Below, piece by piece: positions 46,998 through 55,041 of a DNA stretch of 64,000 nucleotides. This stretch comes from Paracoccus sp. (in: a-proteobacteria). GTDB taxonomy: Bacteria; Pseudomonadota; Alphaproteobacteria; Rhodobacterales; Rhodobacteraceae. The stretch is from the NCBI RefSeq assembly GCF_030538695.1, contig NZ_JAUNTN010000006.1, positions 62,001-126,000 of the forward strand, in the 5' to 3' direction. The translations under genes were made by a program, and so were the position numbers. The notes below the pieces were generated by a model that saw nothing but the letters and a program-made list of their open reading frames with translations, was not told where the DNA came from and made no database searches. How positions within the stretch are numbered: the first letter of the stretch is position 1; every line of letters starts with the position of its first letter.

Positions 46998-47836
46998 TTG
47001 CGCCTCTCGATGCGCAGGGCGCGGTCAAGGACGATGGCAAGGATCGCGATGACCAGCCCGGCCTCGACCCCCAAGGCGGTGTTCAGCGTGTTGATGGCCC
47101 GCAGGATCGGCACCCCGAGGCCGGGAGCGGCGACCATGGCGGCAATGACCACCATCGACAGCGACAGCATGATCGTTTGGGTCAGCCCGGCCATGATCTG
47201 CGGCAGGGCGCTTGGCAGCTCGACCTTCCATAACAGTTGCCGGGGCGAGGCGCCAAAGGCGCGGGCGGCCTCGGTCAGCGCGGGCGGGGTTTGGGTGATG
47301 CCAAGATGTGTCAGCCGGATTGGCGCGGGCAGGGCAAAGACGATGGTGGCAATCAGCCCGGCGACCATGCCAAGGCCAAAGAACACAATCGCCGGGATCA
47401 GATAGACAAAGGTGGGCATGGTCTGCATCAGGTCCAGCACCGGGCGGACCCAGGCGTAAAGCCGGGGCCGGTGAGCGCAGGCAATGCCGATGGGAACGCC
47501 CAACCCCATGCAGATCAGGCAGGCGGCCAGCACCAGCGTCAGCGTCTGCATCGTGGCGTCCCAATAGCCTTGGTTCAGGATGAACAGCAGCCCCGCCGCA
47601 ACGATCAGGCAGACCGTCCAGCGCCGTTGTGCGAACCACACGGCCAGCACCACCAGCAGGATCAGCACCAGCGGATGCGGAGCCATCAGCAGCCAGAGGA
47701 TCGCCCCGGTCAGTGCCGTAATCCCGGTTGCGATTGCATCAAAGACCGGCGCGCCATGCGCGGCCAGCCAGTCAATCAGCCCGTTGGCCCATGTGCCGAC
47801 CGGGATTTTTTTGCCGGTCAGCCAATCCATCACCAT
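46994..47836 (-). CDS. choW: Choline/glycine-betaine ABC permease
   Basis: A 280-residue permease with about seven transmembrane segments. It begins MVMDWLTGKKIPVGTWANGL, a typical ChoW/ProW N terminus, and the EAA-type loop is EAARAFGASPRQLLWKVELP (about 196-215). It forms the membrane channel for ChoX-bound choline. It is coupled to choV by a 4-bp overlap and lies 59 bp downstream of choX. Confidence 0.92.
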   Translation of the reverse strand: MVMDWLTGKKIPVGTWANGLIDWLAAHGAPVFDAIATGITALTGAILWLLMAPHPLVLILLVVLAVWFAQRRWTVCLIVAAGLLFILNQGYWDATMQTLTLVLAACLICMGLGVPIGIACAHRPRLYAWVRPVLDLMQTMPTFVYLIPAIVFFGLGMVAGLIATIVFALPAPIRLTHLGITQTPPALTEAARAFGASPRQLLWKVELPSALPQIMAGLTQTIMLSLSMVVIAAMVAAPGLGVPILRAINTLNTALGVEAGLVIAILAIVLDRALRIERRK

Positions 47837-47895
47837 GCCTTGCCCCGTTGCTTGTCCGGGGATGCCTTAGCCGATCATGCCGGGCGGGGAAAGAT

Positions 47896-48831
47896 TTAGC
47901 CCGCCAGCGCGGCGCTGACGACGGTCACGGCATTGTCGCCATCGAACGTCGTCACCCCGTCCAGCCAGTTGATGACCTGATCGGGGTTGGCCTTCATCCA
48001 GTCCAGCGCAGCGCGGGTGGGGTCGGTGCCGTCATTCAGGATCGCGCCCATGATCTGATTTTCCATCGGCAGGGTGAAGCGCAGGTTCTGCACCAGCCTG
48101 CCAAGGTTGGGACATTCCTGCGCCAGTCCTTTACGGGTGTTGGTGAACACCTGAGCGCCGCCGAGATCGGAGCCAAAAACCTCATCGCCGCCTTCCAGAT
48201 AGGTCATCTGATAGGCTTCATTCATCGGATGCGGTTCCCAGCCAAGGAACACCACCGGCTTGCCTGCACGGTCGGCACGGGCGACCTGTGCCAGCATCCC
48301 TTGTTCGCTGGATTCGACCACCTCGAAGGTGCCAAGCCCGAACTTGTCCCCGGCCACCATTTTCAGCATCAGCTCATTGCCGTCATTGCCCGGCTCGATC
48401 GCGTAAAGTTGGCCGTTCAAGGCGTCCTTATGCGCGGCAATATCGGCAAAACTGCGGATGCCAAGATCGGCCCCGGCCTTGTTGGTAGCCAGCGTGTATT
48501 TTGCGCCGATCAGGTTCGGGCCGTAAACCTCGATACTGCCGGAGTCGGTGAAAGGCCCGATCAGCGCGGTTTGCGTCGGCATCCAGTTGCCAAGGAATAC
48601 ATCAATGTCGCCCTTGGCCAGCGCGGTAAATGTGACCGGCACCGACAGCACTTTGGTGTCGGGCTGATAGCCAAGCTGCGTCAGCAGGTTCGAGGCCACC
48701 GCCGTGGTCGCGGTAATATCGGTCCAGCCCACATCCGACAGGTTCACCCGGCGACAATCGGCGGGATCGGCGGCCAGCGCCTGACCGGCAAGAGTGGTCA
48801 TAAGCAAAGCGGCCAAAGCAGGACGGAACAT
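47896..48831 (-). CDS. choX: Choline-binding periplasmic protein
   Basis: A 311-residue binding protein. Signal peptide about 1-20 (LLMTTLAGQALA), then the aromatic-box choline pocket text: VGWTDITATT, FLGNWMPTQTALI, AKYTLATNKAG and GWEPHPMNEAY. These match ChoX-type choline/betaine binders. The pocket strongly supports choline as ligand. First gene of choXWV. Conversion of choline to betaine would need betA/betB, which are not in the window. Confidence 0.92.
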   Translation of the reverse strand: MFRPALAALLMTTLAGQALAADPADCRRVNLSDVGWTDITATTAVASNLLTQLGYQPDTKVLSVPVTFTALAKGDIDVFLGNWMPTQTALIGPFTDSGSIEVYGPNLIGAKYTLATNKAGADLGIRSFADIAAHKDALNGQLYAIEPGNDGNELMLKMVAGDKFGLGTFEVVESSEQGMLAQVARADRAGKPVVFLGWEPHPMNEAYQMTYLEGGDEVFGSDLGGAQVFTNTRKGLAQECPNLGRLVQNLRFTLPMENQIMGAILNDGTDPTRAALDWMKANPDQVINWLDGVTTFDGDNAVTVVSAALAG

Positions 48832-48977
48832 GGATCACCTCGGAATTGTATCCGGGGGATTAAAGGTGGCTTGCCCCGGCTTTGCAACCCGGTTTGCGGG
48901 GCGGTTTGGGGCAAATGCGCTTGCAGTCGCGGGGAACTGCGGAAATGCTGGCCGCAAAATATCGTGAAAGATCCGTT

Positions 48978-50048
48978 ATGCTGAATCGCCTGCGCCGCTC
49001 TGGCTCGCTGTCGGACTGGCCGCGCCCGGCGCGGGTGGCGGCGTTGCTGTTGGTCTCGGGCGTGATGGTGGGGCTGATGGTGGCGGTGCGGCTGCCCGCT
49101 GTCTTTCTGCTTGGCCCGCTGGTCGCGGCAATCTGGCTGGCGACGCGGGGCATCGGGCTGAGCGTCCCGCGCAAAGGGTTCGTCGCCGCGCAGGGTGTGG
49201 TTGGCATGATGATTGCTGGTAACATGCCCGCCGAAATTTTTGCCGAACTGGCTGCCGACTGGCCTGCGTTCCTGTTCGGCACGCTGTCGATACTGGCGGT
49301 CTCGGGGCTGCTCGGCTGGTTGATCCAGCGCCGGGGCGTGCTGCCGGGGTCAACGGCCGTCTGGGGGATCGCGCCCGGTGCGGCATCCGCCATGGTCATC
49401 ATGTCCGAGGATTATCAGGCCGATATGCGGCTGGTGGCGTTCATGCAATACCTGCGTATGGTTTGCTGCGCCTTCAGTGCCGCGCTGCTGGCGCTTTTGA
49501 TCGGAGAGCCGGGCGGCACCCCAGCCGTATCCGCCCCCGCACCGCTGTGGCAAGGCGTGGGTTCGGTCGGCATCGGCGTCGGGCTGGCGCTGCTTGGGGT
49601 GCGGTTGCGGTTGCCGGGGGGCGGGATGCTGCTGCCGCTGCTGACCGGGCTGGGGCTGAGCCTTGGCGGGGTCTGGCACATCGCCCTGCCAGCGCCGGTT
49701 CTGGCGGCCAGCTATGCGGTGATCGGCTGGACCGTCGGGCTGCGCTTTACGGGTGAGGTGCTGCGCCACGCCGCCCGCGCCTTTCCCATCGTGCTGGCGG
49801 CAATTGCGGCACTGCTGCTGGCATCCGGGCTGGTGGCATGGGGGCTGGTGGTCATGCTGGAGGTTGACCCGCTGACCGCCTGGCTGGCGGCGCTGCCGGG
49901 GGGCGCGGACAGCATCGCCATTATTGCCTCCAGCACGCAAGTGGACCTGCCCTTTGTCATGGCGATGCAGGTCGGGCGGTTTCTGGCGGTGCTGGCCTTT
50001 GGACCGCTGATGGCGCGGGCGCTGGCGCGGCGGGGGGTGTCGCGCTAG
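48978..50048 (+). CDS. AbrB-family integral membrane protein
   Basis: A 356-residue membrane protein with about ten hydrophobic segments in two similar halves, as in the AbrB (ammonia monooxygenase-like, PF05145) family. PAVFLLGPLVAAIWLATRGI, PGSTAVWGIAPGAASAMVIM and AALPGGADSIAIIASSTQVD are the family's repeated PGxxxxM-like motifs. Function not established; annotation often says 'ammonia monooxygenase', which is not supported. ATG 48978 was chosen over 48882 because it gives a normal N terminus. Confidence 0.85.
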   Translation: MLNRLRRSGSLSDWPRPARVAALLLVSGVMVGLMVAVRLPAVFLLGPLVAAIWLATRGIGLSVPRKGFVAAQGVVGMMIAGNMPAEIFAELAADWPAFLFGTLSILAVSGLLGWLIQRRGVLPGSTAVWGIAPGAASAMVIMSEDYQADMRLVAFMQYLRMVCCAFSAALLALLIGEPGGTPAVSAPAPLWQGVGSVGIGVGLALLGVRLRLPGGGMLLPLLTGLGLSLGGVWHIALPAPVLAASYAVIGWTVGLRFTGEVLRHAARAFPIVLAAIAALLLASGLVAWGLVVMLEVDPLTAWLAALPGGADSIAIIASSTQVDLPFVMAMQVGRFLAVLAFGPLMARALARRGVSR

Positions 50049-50079
50049 GCTGGTGCGGCAACAAGGAAAGGATCGGGCC

Positions 50080-50343
50080 ATGGCGCCGGTCGGCTTTCGG
50101 ATCGTCTCGGGGCACGGGACCGTTCAGGCAGAGATTTCCTGCAATGGCGAACACGCCGGGCAGGGGGATTACTTTGCCACTGTCACCATTCGCGGCCAGA
50201 TGCAGGGGCAGCCGGTTTACGGGATCGACCCGGTGCAGGCGCTGACCCTTGGGCTGCGGCTGATTGAGGATCTGACGCAGGACCAGCGCGCAGCCGCCGC
50301 CGATGCGGGCGAGGTCTGGCGGCTGGAGGCATGGCAGCCATGA
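50080..50343 (+). CDS. Small conserved-looking protein of unknown function
   Basis: An 87-residue protein with no membrane segment. It reads FRIVSGHGTVQAEISCNGEH followed by TIRGQMQGQPVYGIDPVQAL, TLGLRLIEDL and EVWRLEAWQP. The YGxDxxQALxLALRLI-type stretch resembles DUF6968-like proteins; I do not recognise a function. The 31-bp gap from the AbrB stop and a GGAAAGGATCGGGCC upstream support a coupled gene. A hairpin follows the stop. Confidence 0.65.
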   Translation: MAPVGFRIVSGHGTVQAEISCNGEHAGQGDYFATVTIRGQMQGQPVYGIDPVQALTLGLRLIEDLTQDQRAAAADAGEVWRLEAWQP

Positions 50344-50347
50344 AGAA

Positions 50348-50367
50348 GGCGGCCCCGAAAGGCCGCC
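50348..50367. terminator. Hairpin between the small-protein gene and the BMP operon end
   Basis: GGCGGCC (50348-50354), loop CCGAAA, GGCCGCC (50361-50367), between convergent genes. No long T-run on either strand. Confidence 0.55.
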
Positions 50368-50387
50368 CCAGAGATTGTTTCCGGTGA

Positions 50388-51464
50388 TTACTGCGGCATC
50401 TGCGCCGTAATCCCCTCAACGAAAAAGTTCATGCTGGACAGGTCCGCATCCGAGGCGGTTTCGCCCTCAGCCAGCCACGCGCTGCCGTCCTGCTTGTTCA
50501 GCGGGCCGGTGAACGGGTGGTATTCACCCGCCGCGATCTGGTCACGCAGAGCCTCGGCCTCGGCCTTGACTTCGGCGGGAACAGCGTCGGTGATTTCACC
50601 GATCACGACCTCGCCATCACCGATCCCCAGCCAGACATGCTGTGATTCCCAGGTGTTGTTCAGCACATCGTTCACGCGCTTGATGTAATAGGGCGACCAT
50701 TCGTCGATGATCGAGGCCAGCCGCGGCGCGGGAGCAAAGTTCGACATATCGCTGGCCTGACCAAAGCCGTAAACGCCTGCTTCCTGAGCCTTGGCCAAGG
50801 GCGCAGTGGAATCGGTGTGCTGCAAGATCACATCGACGCCCTCCGCGATCAGCGCAGCGGCGGCATCGGCCTCTTTGGTGGGGTCGAACCAGCTATAGGC
50901 CCACACCACCCGCATTTCGACATCCGGGTTCACCTTCTTTGCGTGAATGAAGCTGCTGTTGATGCCCTGAACCACCTCGGGGATCGGGAACGACCCGATA
51001 TAGCCGATCTTGTTGGATTTCGTCATCCGGCCCGCGATGGTGCCAAGCACGGCGCGGCCCTCATAGAAGCGGGCGTCATAGGCGGACACGTTCGGCGCGG
51101 TCTTATAGCCGGTCGCGTGTTCGAACTTCACATCCGGGAACTTGGCTGCGACGTTCTGCACCGGGTCCATAAAGCCAAAGCTGGTGGCAAAGATCAGCTT
51201 GTTCCCGGCCAGCGCAAGCTGGGTCAGGGCGCGTTCGGCATCGGCGCCTTCGGGGACCGATTCGATGAAGGTGGTCTGCACGCGGTCGCCGAATTCGGCC
51301 TCGATGGCCTGACGGGCCTGATCGTGCTGATAGGTCCAGCCGCCATCGCCCACCGGACCAACATAGATAAAGCCGATCTTCAGCGGCTCGTCCTGTGCAA
51401 AGGCGGGCAGGGCGGTGGCCAGCGACAGCGCGACGGCGCTGGTCAAAAGGGTTCTGCGTTTCAT
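50388..51464 (-). CDS. BMP-family nucleoside-type ABC binding protein
   Basis: A 358-residue lipoprotein-like/periplasmic binding protein of the BMP (basic membrane protein, PnrA-like) family. A signal peptide (about 1-23, ALSLATALPAFAQDE) is followed by KIGFIYVGPVGDGGWTYQHD and the NupN/PnrA pocket text HATGYKTAPNVSAYDARFYE then GRMTKSNKIGYIGSFPIPEV. This family binds purine nucleosides and related compounds. It is the last gene of the operon (ATPase, permease P, permease Q, binding protein). Confidence 0.92.
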   Translation of the reverse strand: MKRRTLLTSAVALSLATALPAFAQDEPLKIGFIYVGPVGDGGWTYQHDQARQAIEAEFGDRVQTTFIESVPEGADAERALTQLALAGNKLIFATSFGFMDPVQNVAAKFPDVKFEHATGYKTAPNVSAYDARFYEGRAVLGTIAGRMTKSNKIGYIGSFPIPEVVQGINSSFIHAKKVNPDVEMRVVWAYSWFDPTKEADAAAALIAEGVDVILQHTDSTAPLAKAQEAGVYGFGQASDMSNFAPAPRLASIIDEWSPYYIKRVNDVLNNTWESQHVWLGIGDGEVVIGEITDAVPAEVKAEAEALRDQIAAGEYHPFTGPLNKQDGSAWLAEGETASDADLSSMNFFVEGITAQMPQ

Positions 51465-51491
51465 GTGACCTCTCTCTGTGGTGTCGGGCGC

Positions 51492-52352
51492 TTAGTGCAG
51501 CGCGTGGAAATTATTGCCAAGGCTGGCGGGCGCGGCGCTGCTGGCCGAGCGCCCGTATTTCTGCCGGGCCGAGATCAGCACCAGCACGATGATCGTTGCC
51601 AGATAGGGCGCGGCGGACAAAAGCTGCACCGGAATCGCCACGCCTGCCGCTTGCAGCCGCAGTTGCAGCACGGTGACGCCGCCGAACAGCCACGCCCCGG
51701 CCAGCACACCCCATGGCCGCCAGCCTGCGAAAACGACGATAGCCAGCGCGATCCAGCCCGCGCCGGCGGTCAGCCCTTCGGTCCATTGCAGCACGCGGGC
51801 GATGGAAATATAGGCACCGCCGATCCCCGCCAGCGCCCCGCCAAAGGCAATCGCCGCCAGCCGCGTCAGATGCACGGAATAACCAAGCGCATGGGCGGCG
51901 TCGTGGTTCTCGCCCACGGCCCGCAGGATCAGCCCGCGCCGGGTCCGGCCCAGCCAAAGCCACAGCACCGGCACCAGCGCAAGGCCCAGCCACATCACCC
52001 AGTCAAAGCCCATCGGCGGGGCCTTGACCCCTTCCAGCGGCTTGCCGAACATGGCGGCAAGGCCAAGCCCGAACAGCGTCAGCGCCAGCCCGGTGGCGAC
52101 CTGATTGGTCAGCAGATATTGCGTCAAAAGGCCAAAGAGCAGCGACAGCGCCGCCCCCGCCAGCGCAGCGGCCATAAAGCCGACGGAAGGGCTGCCGGTC
52201 AGATGCGCCGCCGCAAAACCGGCCAGTGCGCCGGTAATCATCATGCCCTCGACCCCAAGGTTCAGCACGCCCGCGCGTTCCGCGACCATTTCGCCCAAGG
52301 CGGCGAAAAGGATTGGCGTCGCGGCGGCAATCAGCATCCAGATCAGGTCCAT
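51492..52352 (-). CDS. Nucleoside-type ABC permease (NupQ-like)
   Basis: A 286-residue permease with about eight transmembrane segments. Its start MDLIWMLIAAATPILFAALG and the GLTAGAGWIALAIVVFAGWR segment are typical of the BPD_transp_2 branch of NupQ/YufQ. It pairs with the preceding gene to make the pore. Its start codon overlaps the stop of the upstream permease (52352). Confidence 0.93.
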   Translation of the reverse strand: MDLIWMLIAAATPILFAALGEMVAERAGVLNLGVEGMMITGALAGFAAAHLTGSPSVGFMAAALAGAALSLLFGLLTQYLLTNQVATGLALTLFGLGLAAMFGKPLEGVKAPPMGFDWVMWLGLALVPVLWLWLGRTRRGLILRAVGENHDAAHALGYSVHLTRLAAIAFGGALAGIGGAYISIARVLQWTEGLTAGAGWIALAIVVFAGWRPWGVLAGAWLFGGVTVLQLRLQAAGVAIPVQLLSAAPYLATIIVLVLISARQKYGRSASSAAPASLGNNFHALH

Positions 52353-53425
52353 CAGTGTTTCCCCCAGCGGATACGGAACCGGGTCAGCAGGTCAAAGGCC
52401 AGCAGGAAAAACAACAGCATCCCCTGAAACACCTGCACCGAGGCGGCAGGCAGGTTCAGCAGCATCTGTGCCATTTCGCCGCCGATATAGGTCAGCGCCA
52501 GCAGCAGCCCCGCCAGCAGGATACCGACAGGGTGCAGGCGGCCAAGAAAGGCCACGATGATTGCGGTAAAGCCATAGCCTACGCCTACGCTGTCGGTTAG
52601 CCGGCCAGCCGGGCCTGCGACCTCGAACATGCCTGCCAGCCCGGCGAAAGCGCCCGAAAGGCCAAGGCAGAACAGGACCAGCCGTTCGGGGCTGACCCCC
52701 GCGAAACGTGCGGCGCGGGGGGCGAGCCCCGCGACGCGGATGTCGAAGCCGCGCTTGGATCGTTCCATCAGGAACCAAACCACCACCACCGCCAGCGCGG
52801 CGGCAACGGTGCCCCAATGCGCGCCCCATCCGGCGATCAGCTCGGGGTTGGCGGCGGCGGGGTATTGTTGCAGGTTGCGGCTGCCGGGCATCCCATAGCC
52901 CTCGGGGTTGCGCAGCAGGCCAAAGGCCATCCACGCCGCCAGCACGCGGGCGATATAGACCAGCATCAGCGACACCAGAATCTCGGACGCGCCAAAGGCG
53001 TTTTTCAGCACTGCCGGGATCATCCCCCACAGCCAGCCACCCGCAGCGCCCGCAAGGATCATCGCCGGAAAGATCAGCGGGCTGTCAGAGGGATAGGCCG
53101 CCAGCGCCACCGCCGCGCCGCAGATGGCACCGATGATATATTGCCCCTCGGCCCCGATGTTCCAGATGCCCGCCCGGAATCCCAGTGCCAGCCCGCAGGC
53201 AATCAGGATCAGCGGCCCGGCCTTGACCAGCAGTTGCGGCCGCGCATAGCCCGCGCTGGCCCCGAACAGGGGGTCCCAGAAAATCACCCGCAGCGCCGCC
53301 AACGGGTCGGTCCCCATCAGCGCAAACAGTATTCCGCCCGCCAGCATCGTCGCCAGCACTGCCAACAGTGGCGCACCGACTTGCCACAGGCGGGATGCCT
53401 CGGCGCGGGGTTCCAGCCGGATCAT
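52352..53425 (-). CDS. Nucleoside-type ABC permease (NupP-like)
   Basis: A 357-residue permease. The N terminus is MIRLEPRAEASRLWQVGAPL, with ten or so hydrophobic segments; LALGFRAGIWNIGAEGQYII is the conserved cytoplasmic loop. It matches NupP/YufP. Its start overlaps the ATPase stop at 53422-53425. Confidence 0.93.
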   Translation of the reverse strand: MIRLEPRAEASRLWQVGAPLLAVLATMLAGGILFALMGTDPLAALRVIFWDPLFGASAGYARPQLLVKAGPLILIACGLALGFRAGIWNIGAEGQYIIGAICGAAVALAAYPSDSPLIFPAMILAGAAGGWLWGMIPAVLKNAFGASEILVSLMLVYIARVLAAWMAFGLLRNPEGYGMPGSRNLQQYPAAANPELIAGWGAHWGTVAAALAVVVVWFLMERSKRGFDIRVAGLAPRAARFAGVSPERLVLFCLGLSGAFAGLAGMFEVAGPAGRLTDSVGVGYGFTAIIVAFLGRLHPVGILLAGLLLALTYIGGEMAQMLLNLPAASVQVFQGMLLFFLLAFDLLTRFRIRWGKH

Positions 53426-54942
53426 GCTGCGCCCCCCGTGCTGGTCTGGCTATGTGCCGCACTCATGCCATGGGCGCCGCCAAGCATCAGGCCGATTTCA
53501 TCCAGCGTCAGCCCTTCGGTCGGGCGGGGGGCGGACAGGCGGCCCTCGTTCAGCGCGGCGAAGCGGTCGGAAAGTTCAAGCAATTCATCCAGATCCTGAC
53601 TGATGACGATGATCCCCGCACCCGAGGCGGCAAGGTCCAGCAACGCCTGACGGATGGCTGCCGCCGCCCCCGCATCGACGCCCCAGGTCGGCTGGTTCAC
53701 GACCAGAACGCGGGGGGCCTGCATGATCTCGCGGCCGATAACGAATTTTTGCAGATTGCCGCCTGACAGCGCCCCGGCAGCGGTGTCCGGGCCGGGGGTG
53801 CGCACGTCAAAGGCTTTGATGACGGTTTCGGCAAAGCTGCGGGTGGCAGGCCGGTCGATCAACCCGCGGCGCACCAGTCCTTGCCGCGCCCCGGCGGTCA
53901 GCAGGGCGTTTTCCACCAGCGACATTTCCGGCACGGCGGCATGGCCCAGACGGTCTTCGGGTGCGGCCAGCAGTCCCGCCTTGCGCCGCGCATCCGGTCC
54001 TGCCCCCGACAGATCGGCCCCAGCCATCACCACGGTTCCGGCCGGGCTGCGGACCTCGCCCGAGAGGGCTTGCAGCAATTCTTCCTGACCGTTTCCAGCC
54101 ACGCCGCCAATGCCCAGGACCTCGCCCGCGTGCAGGGTCAGGCTGACCTCACGCAAGGCATGGCCTGCCGACAGTTTGGTGACGCGCAGGACCTCTGACC
54201 CCGGCTGGCGTCCGGCGCGGTCCACCAGCCGCATTTCGCCGCCGACCATCAGCCCGGCCAGCTCACGGGCGGAGTGGTCGCGCGGGGTCACGCTGTCCAC
54301 CACCCGGCCATGACGCAGGATCGTGGCGCTGTCGCAATGGCTGCGGATTTCGTCCAGCTTGTGGCTGATATACAGAACCGAAGTCCCCGCCGCCGCCAGT
54401 TGCCGCAGCGTGGCAAACAGGATCTCGGCCTCTTGCGGGGTCAGCACGCTGGTGGGTTCGTCCATGATCAGCAGGCGAGGATCTTGCAGCAGACAGCGCA
54501 CGATCTCGACCCGCTGCCGTTCGCCCGCCGACAGGGTTGCGACGCGACGGGCAGGGTCCAGCGGCAGGCCGTATTCGGCGCTGACTTCGGCAATCCGGGC
54601 GGGCAGGGTGGCGCGGGGCGGCGGGTTGTCCAGTCCAAGCGCGATGTTTTCAGCCACGTTCAGCGCGTCGAACAGGCTGAAATGCTGAAACACCATCGCC
54701 ACGCCCGCCGCCCGCGCCGCCCGCGGGTCCGCCGGTGCAAAGGGCTGACCGTTCAGCAGCATCCGCCCGCTGTCAGGCCGCACAAGACCATAGATCGTTT
54801 TGACCAGCGTTGATTTCCCGGCCCCGTTTTCGCCAAGCAGCGCATGGATGCGGCCCTTTTCCACCGAAAAGGACACATCATCATTGGCGCGCACGCCGGG
54901 ATAGCTCTTGGTCAGGCCCTCGGCCCGGAAGGTCTCTGTCAC
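53422..54942 (-). CDS. Nucleoside-type ABC ATPase with two nucleotide-binding domains
   Basis: A 506-residue tandem ATPase like YufO/RbsA. Domain 1 has Walker A GENGAGKST at 37-45, signature LSAGERQRVEI and Walker B LLIMDEPTSVLTP. Domain 2 has a changed Walker A (GGVAGNGQEELL) without lysine, the signature LSGGNLQKF and Walker B VLVVNQPTWGVD with Asn-Gln where Asp-Glu is expected; such asymmetry is normal in this family. It energises nucleoside uptake with the two permeases. First gene of the operon. Confidence 0.93.
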   Translation of the reverse strand: MTETFRAEGLTKSYPGVRANDDVSFSVEKGRIHALLGENGAGKSTLVKTIYGLVRPDSGRMLLNGQPFAPADPRAARAAGVAMVFQHFSLFDALNVAENIALGLDNPPPRATLPARIAEVSAEYGLPLDPARRVATLSAGERQRVEIVRCLLQDPRLLIMDEPTSVLTPQEAEILFATLRQLAAAGTSVLYISHKLDEIRSHCDSATILRHGRVVDSVTPRDHSARELAGLMVGGEMRLVDRAGRQPGSEVLRVTKLSAGHALREVSLTLHAGEVLGIGGVAGNGQEELLQALSGEVRSPAGTVVMAGADLSGAGPDARRKAGLLAAPEDRLGHAAVPEMSLVENALLTAGARQGLVRRGLIDRPATRSFAETVIKAFDVRTPGPDTAAGALSGGNLQKFVIGREIMQAPRVLVVNQPTWGVDAGAAAAIRQALLDLAASGAGIIVISQDLDELLELSDRFAALNEGRLSAPRPTEGLTLDEIGLMLGGAHGMSAAHSQTSTGGAA

Positions 54943-55041
54943 GCCGTCGTCATCCGCGGGAATCTGTCTTTCCTTATGCTTAGCGTGGTTTTATCCGTCG
55001 GGGAAGTTGCGCCGCACCTCTGTGGCGGGGTAGTTTGCACC